From: Candidatus Omnitrophota bacterium
GTDB lineage: Bacteria > Omnitrophota > Koll11 > JAHIPI01
Length of the DNA: 12,010 nt
Direction of reading: 5' to 3'
Assembly: GCA_028718265.1 (NCBI GenBank)
Contig: JAQUMG010000034.1
Span: 1 to 12,010 of the forward strand
Below, piece by piece: positions 7,338 through 12,010 of the stretch. A program made the position numbers and the translations under genes. Each line of letters starts with the position of its first letter. The stretch's first letter is position 1. The notes under the pieces were generated by a model, which made no database searches, was not told the DNA's origin, and saw only the letters and a list, made by a program, of their open reading frames with translations.

Positions 7338-10300
7338 TTACTGAAGTACACAGCCTTTATCTCCGCAGGCCGGATTCTGCGGGATATAATCAGCACCTAA
7401 TTCCGGATCTTCGTACAAGTTACCCTGCTGTTCGGTGGTTTGATCGGGTAGCGGCGTAAGTTCTTCTTGTGCCGCGTCGCACCATACATTATGGGTATTA
7501 TTGAAGAAGTCGTTACCTAAGATATCGGATATCCTCTTATTGAGCAATGCACCGTCTTCATAGGTCATATATACTCCGGAATCGGCCGAATTCGTTATGA
7601 TATTATTCTGGATAACTGGATTTTCCTTATGCATTCTCAATAATATACCGCAATTATTCGCAACGAGAGTATTGTTTTTAATCCGGCCTGAAATTACGCC
7701 GCTAAAAACCTGGGAGAAAAGATACATTCCCATATCGGCATTAAGTATTAAATTGTTCTCGATTATGGGTGCTATCTCAGGATTGCCATACAGGTTCCAT
7801 ATCTGGATGCCTTTGCCTGACTTAGCTATACCGAATATATCCGGGTCTGGCATGATAAGGCAATCTTTGACTGTAACATTTGAGTTTACAGCTGTTACTC
7901 CGGCATCTTTCATAATGCAAAGGTCACTATAAGTAAGTTCTTCGCTATCGCCGTATAATATCGACATATGTTCTACCGAAAGATCCGAGTCCACACATGA
8001 AATGCTGCCCCGTATAACGGTACCTGATATATCCTCGCCTTTAATACGCAGATTGGTCTTGCCTTCCGCATTAATATTCTCGACGTAGCTGCCTTCGCGC
8101 ACGCATATTATATCGCCGTCTGAAGAATTATTTACGGCATCCTGTATTGATTCGCCCGGAGAAACAATGATATCCGCTTCTACGGTGATATAATCCGTCT
8201 TTATAATTTCATCGCTTCCGCCGGGCCAGTTCGCCGTCAGCTTCACCGTATAGGTGCCGACGTCATTATACGTGTGGGAGGGTGACTCGCCGGAACTGCT
8301 TGAGCCGTCTCCGAAATCCCATAAGTAATCAGTAATCTCGCCTACCGACTCATTGTTAAATTGCACTGTTAAGGGGCTTTTTCCGGTTTTAGGACTAGCG
8401 GTAAAATAAGCAATAGGCGACGACAGAGGAATATAGATATAATCGGTATAAACTTTTACTTTGAGCTGGTCGACATAGTCATTTGCAGCATCACAATATC
8501 CTTCTAAGGGAACTTCTATTCCTCTGATAACTGCGCCGTCAGGCAAATTAAAATCAAAATTATAATAGTCTTGATAGGCAACCCCGTCACTAATCCGCAA
8601 TCTGAAATTGGCGTTATTCAACTCTGAGCTCGACCAGATCCTTCCCCATGTGTCATTACTTGCCCCCAAAATATAGGTCTCCTCAGATTCGCTGAACGGG
8701 GCGGTCTTTCCCGCTGACGTATAGGAAACGCCGCCGTCCCAGGAAAGCTCCACGCCGACTCCATCGGGAGAAGTATTAGAATGGTGAGCATACAGATTGT
8801 CGCTATTATAGGCATTAAAAGGTTCTATCCAATCATTATAATCTTCCCCTTCTGCCCTTGATGATTCCCAGCCGGTATCCATCAGACCTGTATCTATCAA
8901 ATAGGTCCCTTTCTCCTGCCAATCTGTTACAGCACCTGCATCATCTTTAGCTTTAAGGTAGGTATTGTAAGTCTTGCCTAAAAATGCATCTTTAAATGTT
9001 ATAGCCCATGTAATAATTAAGGTATCGTCCGAGCCTGAGATGGCAGTCTTTGCGCAGTCTAATTTGGCGTAAGAATTCTGGATGATGTTGTTTGAATCGG
9101 GACTTAACCAATCAGTGTCACCATCATTTCTTAGATAGAATTTATCTTCATTCTGGTTATAATATCCATAGAAACAGTTCGCGCCGTTTACTTCGGTATT
9201 TATTAATAAGTAAACTTCTTTGATATTCTGCCAGCTATCTAAATCTAAATAGGTAGTAGTAAACAATATTTTCTTGTTAGAGCAAGAGCCTCCTGAAGAC
9301 GGATAAACACTAATTACGAACGGGTTGCTGTTCTCAGGTATACTACCTGATAAAAATTCATCCCGGGTAAGCTCATTTCCCGTAGTGATGGTTCTTTCAA
9401 ATACGCCATCGCCTTCAGAGTCTACTTTAAGATTGGTTCCTTTTTCGGCCTGAGAAAGAGCATTCCAGTCAATGACATATTGATGGACTGCATTATGTAA
9501 CGTAGGTATGTTGCTGGCAACAAATTCATCACTTGTCTCCTTTTCAATAGAGTCTATCGTCAATCCATATGCTCCTTCATCCGTACCTACTATTTTATAA
9601 TAGTAAAAAACTGATGCGTCGAATGCAGTGACTGTTTTGCTCTCATTATCATATATTGAATTTGGAATTTCTTCTTTTATTTCTCCATTTACTATTCCGG
9701 TAACATTTCCTTGAGAATCATAAACTCTAAGTTCACCTGAACTATGTTCCTGAACTGTAACCGCCGATTTTGATACTAAATATATTGGAGCCAATATCCT
9801 TAAAATAGATTTGGAGGTCTTATCATCAAGTGAAGCCCCCGATAAACTTATAAATCCATCCCCGGTTAGTTCTGCAACTGTTTCATGATTAAACGGATTA
9901 AAATTAGACGCAAGCATTATTTTTATATTATCATTTGGATATATCTTCGGCGTTAGAATAATCCTATTATCACTAGCCACAGATAGATAATATAGATATT
10001 CATCATTTTCGTGCAAAGAATCGATTGACATGTATACAAAATAACTAAAATTGTCCGGGGAGGGGTCCAGATGAAATGCTTCTGCAATATCTTTTGAAGA
10101 ACGATATTTCGGAGAAGTAAGATTTTCGAGTGGATTAAGAACACATATATCTTCAATTCCGGCAAGATCCCCTACAGCAGAAGGATGTTCTGCTTGCTGG
10201 ACTATTGCTCTGAAATTTTCTTCCGAACCTTTTTGTTGTATGGTTATTTTATATTCAGCGGATGAACCAGCATTAATGGATGAACTGATCAAAGTCATTA

Positions 10301-12010
10301 TCGTCTCAAACAGTGCCTGCTGGGGCGTATCTACGCGTCCCAATCCCGTCATAAAACCAGTAAGAAATCCTTCCCATGAGAAATTCGAATCTGTTTTTAT
10401 TATATCATCTCTCACTGTTATCCAATTATCATCCTCTCTTATAATGTTAGAACCATCGATTACTGAAGGTACATAGACTGGCATCATCTTGCCATTAGCT
10501 GCCGGAAAGATTTCTTTTGGTATTATTATCCCGCCTCTGTCTATAAGAGGAACACTTGAGAGATAATATTTTGCAAGAACCGTAATATCCTTTATTCTAT
10601 CCTTGTCAGTTAACCCATCTCCCAAATTGATGTTTGGATTCCAATGGCCTTCTTGTGTTTTATAAGTACAGAAGAAATGATAATTTCCCTCTTTGTGAGG
10701 CAAAGTAAGAATTTTTCCTGTGTAAGTATATGGGCTATTTGGGTAAAGGGTAATATTTCTTTGCCACCAAAAATCAATAACTATATCATTTGGATCCCGA
10801 CCGCCAACTGTCAATACATCAAGGGTAACAGGGGCTGTTCCAATATTTTTAACAGTAAATTGAGCAGTTAACGCATCTCCTACGTAATATTGATCCTTCT
10901 CCGGAGTTATTTTTAAAGGAGCAGTAATGACTATGGTTGACGCAGGTGCACCGACTATCAATACTTGCGACGGGCTGGGCTCCTTATCCAGGAGATTCTC
11001 GGATATGTACGGCTTGACCTTCCAGACACCAAACTGAACTTTGTAATCTCCCGCGGCATCTACAGCATGAGTCCAGCTTACGGTAGTTTGGGAATCCGGC
11101 TGAAGAGCGGTATCTAGTGTTTTTTCATAATCGGCTACTAAATTTCCGGCGGAATCCCACACGCTTGCGCCGGCAATAAATTTCCATTCCGTATCTCCTG
11201 TATTGGTGAATGTAACGCTTAGAGTAGTAGAGTTGCCTACTTCTACGATCACCTGACTAGCAGGGGTATAGCTATCGATCTTTGCTGCAATATTCGGCGT
11301 GTTGGCGTTTATTGTCGTATTGGCGTAAGTGGTAGCGCCGTTATTGTCCGACACTATAAGGACAACGCTATACTCGCCGGCAGTATTATAAATGTGCGTC
11401 TGCGAGGAAGGAGGTGCGCCTATGCCCGAGTAATCCGCATTACTGTCTCCGTTGACATCCAATACCCAACCGGTAATAGAGCCGTCGGAATCGCTTGCGC
11501 TCATTGTAAAGGTAACGGTAAGCGGTATTTTTCCCGAAGTAACATCTGCGGATAAGGAACAGGCAGGCGGCTGATTTACAGTTACCGTATCTAAAACAGG
11601 CAAGGAGGATACATTTTTGTCATCCTTGACTATAAATATGATGTTGTACGTTCCTGCGCTTGTATAGGTGTGAGTTTTTGTTGACGGCGGGGCGCCTATG
11701 CCTGAGTAATCCGCGTTCCCGTCTCCGTTCACATCCAGAACCCAACCGGCAATAGAGCCGTCGGAATCGCTTGCGCTTAAGGAAAATGTTACGGTTAAAG
11801 GCACAGTCCCTGAACTAGGACTTGAAGATATGGAGCAAGTAGGCGGCTGATTTACAGTTATTGTTTCTGTATCAGCGGCGACTCCGAGATCATTATCCGA
11901 TACTCCCAAAGCTGCGATATAAGTACCTCCGCTTGTATAGGTGTGAGTTTTTGTTGAGGGAGGATTACCCGTGCCGGAGTCAGAATTACCATCTCCGTAC
12001 CCTATGGACC
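7338..12010 (-). CDS. Giant modular secreted protein with PKD repeats and C-terminal beta-helix, 5' end outside the window
   Basis: The frame is open from the window edge to a TAA at 7340-7338, giving at least 1556 residues; the N-terminus and any signal peptide are not visible. Modules in order (nt): a partial PKD repeat (12008-11847); two PKD repeats (11846-11571 and 11570-11298) with acidic loops DVNGDGNADYSG and DVNGDSNADYSG; a CARDB/Ig-like domain (about 11297-10950); a second beta domain containing YYVGDALTAQFTVKNIGTAPV (about 10949-10566); a long section I mostly cannot assign (about 10565-9330); a beta-sandwich-like region (9329-8886); another with WDGGVSYTS and FNLPDGAVIRGIEV (8885-8430); a canonical PKD domain with YLWDFGDGS and SHTYNDVGTYTV (8429-8175); and a right-handed beta-helix of NosD/pectate-lyase type (about 8174-7380) with repeated N-N-x-hydrophobic turns (ENNLILN, KNNTLV, QNNIITN). 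It ends GDKGCVLQ with no LPXTG, PEP-CTERM or membrane segment. No catalytic site was recognised. Adhesion, surface structure or carbohydrate binding are plausible; none is shown. Confidence 0.88.
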   Translation of the reverse strand, partial: SIGYGDGNSDSGTGNPPSTKTHTYTSGGTYIAALGVSDNDLGVAADTETITVNQPPTCSISSSPSSGTVPLTVTFSLSASDSDGSIAGWVLDVNGDGNADYSGIGAPPSTKTHTYTSAGTYNIIFIVKDDKNVSSLPVLDTVTVNQPPACSLSADVTSGKIPLTVTFTMSASDSDGSITGWVLDVNGDSNADYSGIGAPPSSQTHIYNTAGEYSVVLIVSDNNGATTYANTTINANTPNIAAKIDSYTPASQVIVEVGNSTTLSVTFTNTGDTEWKFIAGASVWDSAGNLVADYEKTLDTALQPDSQTTVSWTHAVDAAGDYKVQFGVWKVKPYISENLLDKEPSPSQVLIVGAPASTIVITAPLKITPEKDQYYVGDALTAQFTVKNIGTAPVTLDVLTVGGRDPNDIVIDFWWQRNITLYPNSPYTYTGKILTLPHKEGNYHFFCTYKTQEGHWNPNINLGDGLTDKDRIKDITVLAKYYLSSVPLIDRGGIIIPKEIFPAANGKMMPVYVPSVIDGSNIIREDDNWITVRDDIIKTDSNFSWEGFLTGFMTGLGRVDTPQQALFETIMTLISSSINAGSSAEYKITIQQKGSEENFRAIVQQAEHPSAVGDLAGIEDICVLNPLENLTSPKYRSSKDIAEAFHLDPSPDNFSYFVYMSIDSLHENDEYLYYLSVASDNRIILTPKIYPNDNIKIMLASNFNPFNHETVAELTGDGFISLSGASLDDKTSKSILRILAPIYLVSKSAVTVQEHSSGELRVYDSQGNVTGIVNGEIKEEIPNSIYDNESKTVTAFDASVFYYYKIVGTDEGAYGLTIDSIEKETSDEFVASNIPTLHNAVHQYVIDWNALSQAEKGTNLKVDSEGDGVFERTITTGNELTRDEFLSGSIPENSNPFVISVYPSSGGSCSNKKILFTTTYLDLDSWQNIKEVYLLINTEVNGANCFYGYYNQNEDKFYLRNDGDTDWLSPDSNNIIQNSYAKLDCAKTAISGSDDTLIITWAITFKDAFLGKTYNTYLKAKDDAGAVTDWQEKGTYLIDTGLMDTGWESSRAEGEDYNDWIEPFNAYNSDNLYAHHSNTSPDGVGVELSWDGGVSYTSAGKTAPFSESEETYILGASNDTWGRIWSSSELNNANFRLRISDGVAYQDYYNFDFNLPDGAVIRGIEVPLEGYCDAANDYVDQLKVKVYTDYIYIPLSSPIAYFTASPKTGKSPLTVQFNNESVGEITDYLWDFGDGSSSSGESPSHTYNDVGTYTVKLTANWPGGSDEIIKTDYITVEADIIVSPGESIQDAVNNSSDGDIICVREGSYVENINAEGKTNLRIKGEDISGTVIRGSISCVDSDLSVEHMSILYGDSEELTYSDLCIMKDAGVTAVNSNVTVKDCLIMPDPDIFGIAKSGKGIQIWNLYGNPEIAPIIENNLILNADMGMYLFSQVFSGVISGRIKNNTLVANNCGILLRMHKENPVIQNNIITNSADSGVYMTYEDGALLNKRISDILGNDFFNNTHNVWCDAAQEELTPLPDQTTEQQGNLYEDPELGADYIPQNPACGDKGCVLQ
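11298..12010 (-). repeat. Tandem PKD-encoding repeats, period about 276 nt
   Basis: Adjacent PKD units are similar at the DNA level. An identical 27-mer occurs at 11475-11501 and 11751-11777 (offset 276 nt, 92 codons). Another identical 27-mer occurs at 11658-11684 and 11931-11957 (offset 273). A shared linker encoding VNQPP is at 11566-11584 and 11842-11860. The third unit runs out of the window, so the array is probably longer. Such identity suggests fairly recent duplication or gene conversion. Confidence 0.85.

Noticed and set aside
11298..12010. CRISPR-like or intergenic repeat array
   Set aside because: The repeats are in frame, of 273-276 nt period, and encode PKD domains; there are no short repeats with unique spacers.

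Overview
The window looks like a bacterial chromosome segment in which every feature I can support lies on the minus strand. Read in the direction of transcription (right to left) it contains: the 3' part of a very long secreted-type protein gene with PKD repeats and a beta-helix (12010-7338); a 120-nt gap with a possible promoter; gpsA for glycerol-3-phosphate dehydrogenase (7217-6219); a 97-nt gap with two perfect inverted repeats; a tRNA-Pro(GGG) gene (6121-6043); and a five-gene cluster hom - thrC - apgM-like - cstA - lysC (6025-1). The first and last protein genes both run off the window.

The five-gene cluster is packed as one operon: the junctions are a 1-nt overlap, a 4-nt overlap, a 3-nt gap and a 2-nt gap. 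Four of the five products fit the aspartate-to-threonine route. LysC makes aspartyl phosphate, Hom makes homoserine, ThrC makes threonine from O-phosphohomoserine, and an alkaline-phosphatase-superfamily protein of the archaeal phosphoglycerate-mutase type sits where a homoserine kinase is expected. No GHMP-type ThrB and no Asd (aspartate-semialdehyde dehydrogenase) is present here. The fifth gene, cstA, encodes a polytopic transporter and is the odd member. The tRNA-Pro gene ends only 17 nt before hom, so the operon has no room for a conventional leader between the two.

The right third is a modular extracellular protein: at least three tandem PKD repeats, two CARDB/Ig-like beta domains, a long AT-richer middle section that I mostly cannot assign, further beta-sandwich modules, another PKD domain, and a C-terminal right-handed beta-helix that ends without a visible cell-wall or membrane anchor.

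The organism is a bacterium: Shine-Dalgarno sites precede most genes, the tRNA gene encodes its own CCA, and the packing is operonic. Base composition is moderate and rises and falls along the PKD gene. The combination of a threonine operon carrying an ApgM-like gene and a giant PKD/beta-helix protein is compatible with uncultured lineages such as Omnitrophota or with Desulfobacterota-like bacteria. This placement is a low-confidence guess. There is no rRNA, CRISPR array, insertion sequence or phage gene, and no gene-free stretch over 300 nt.
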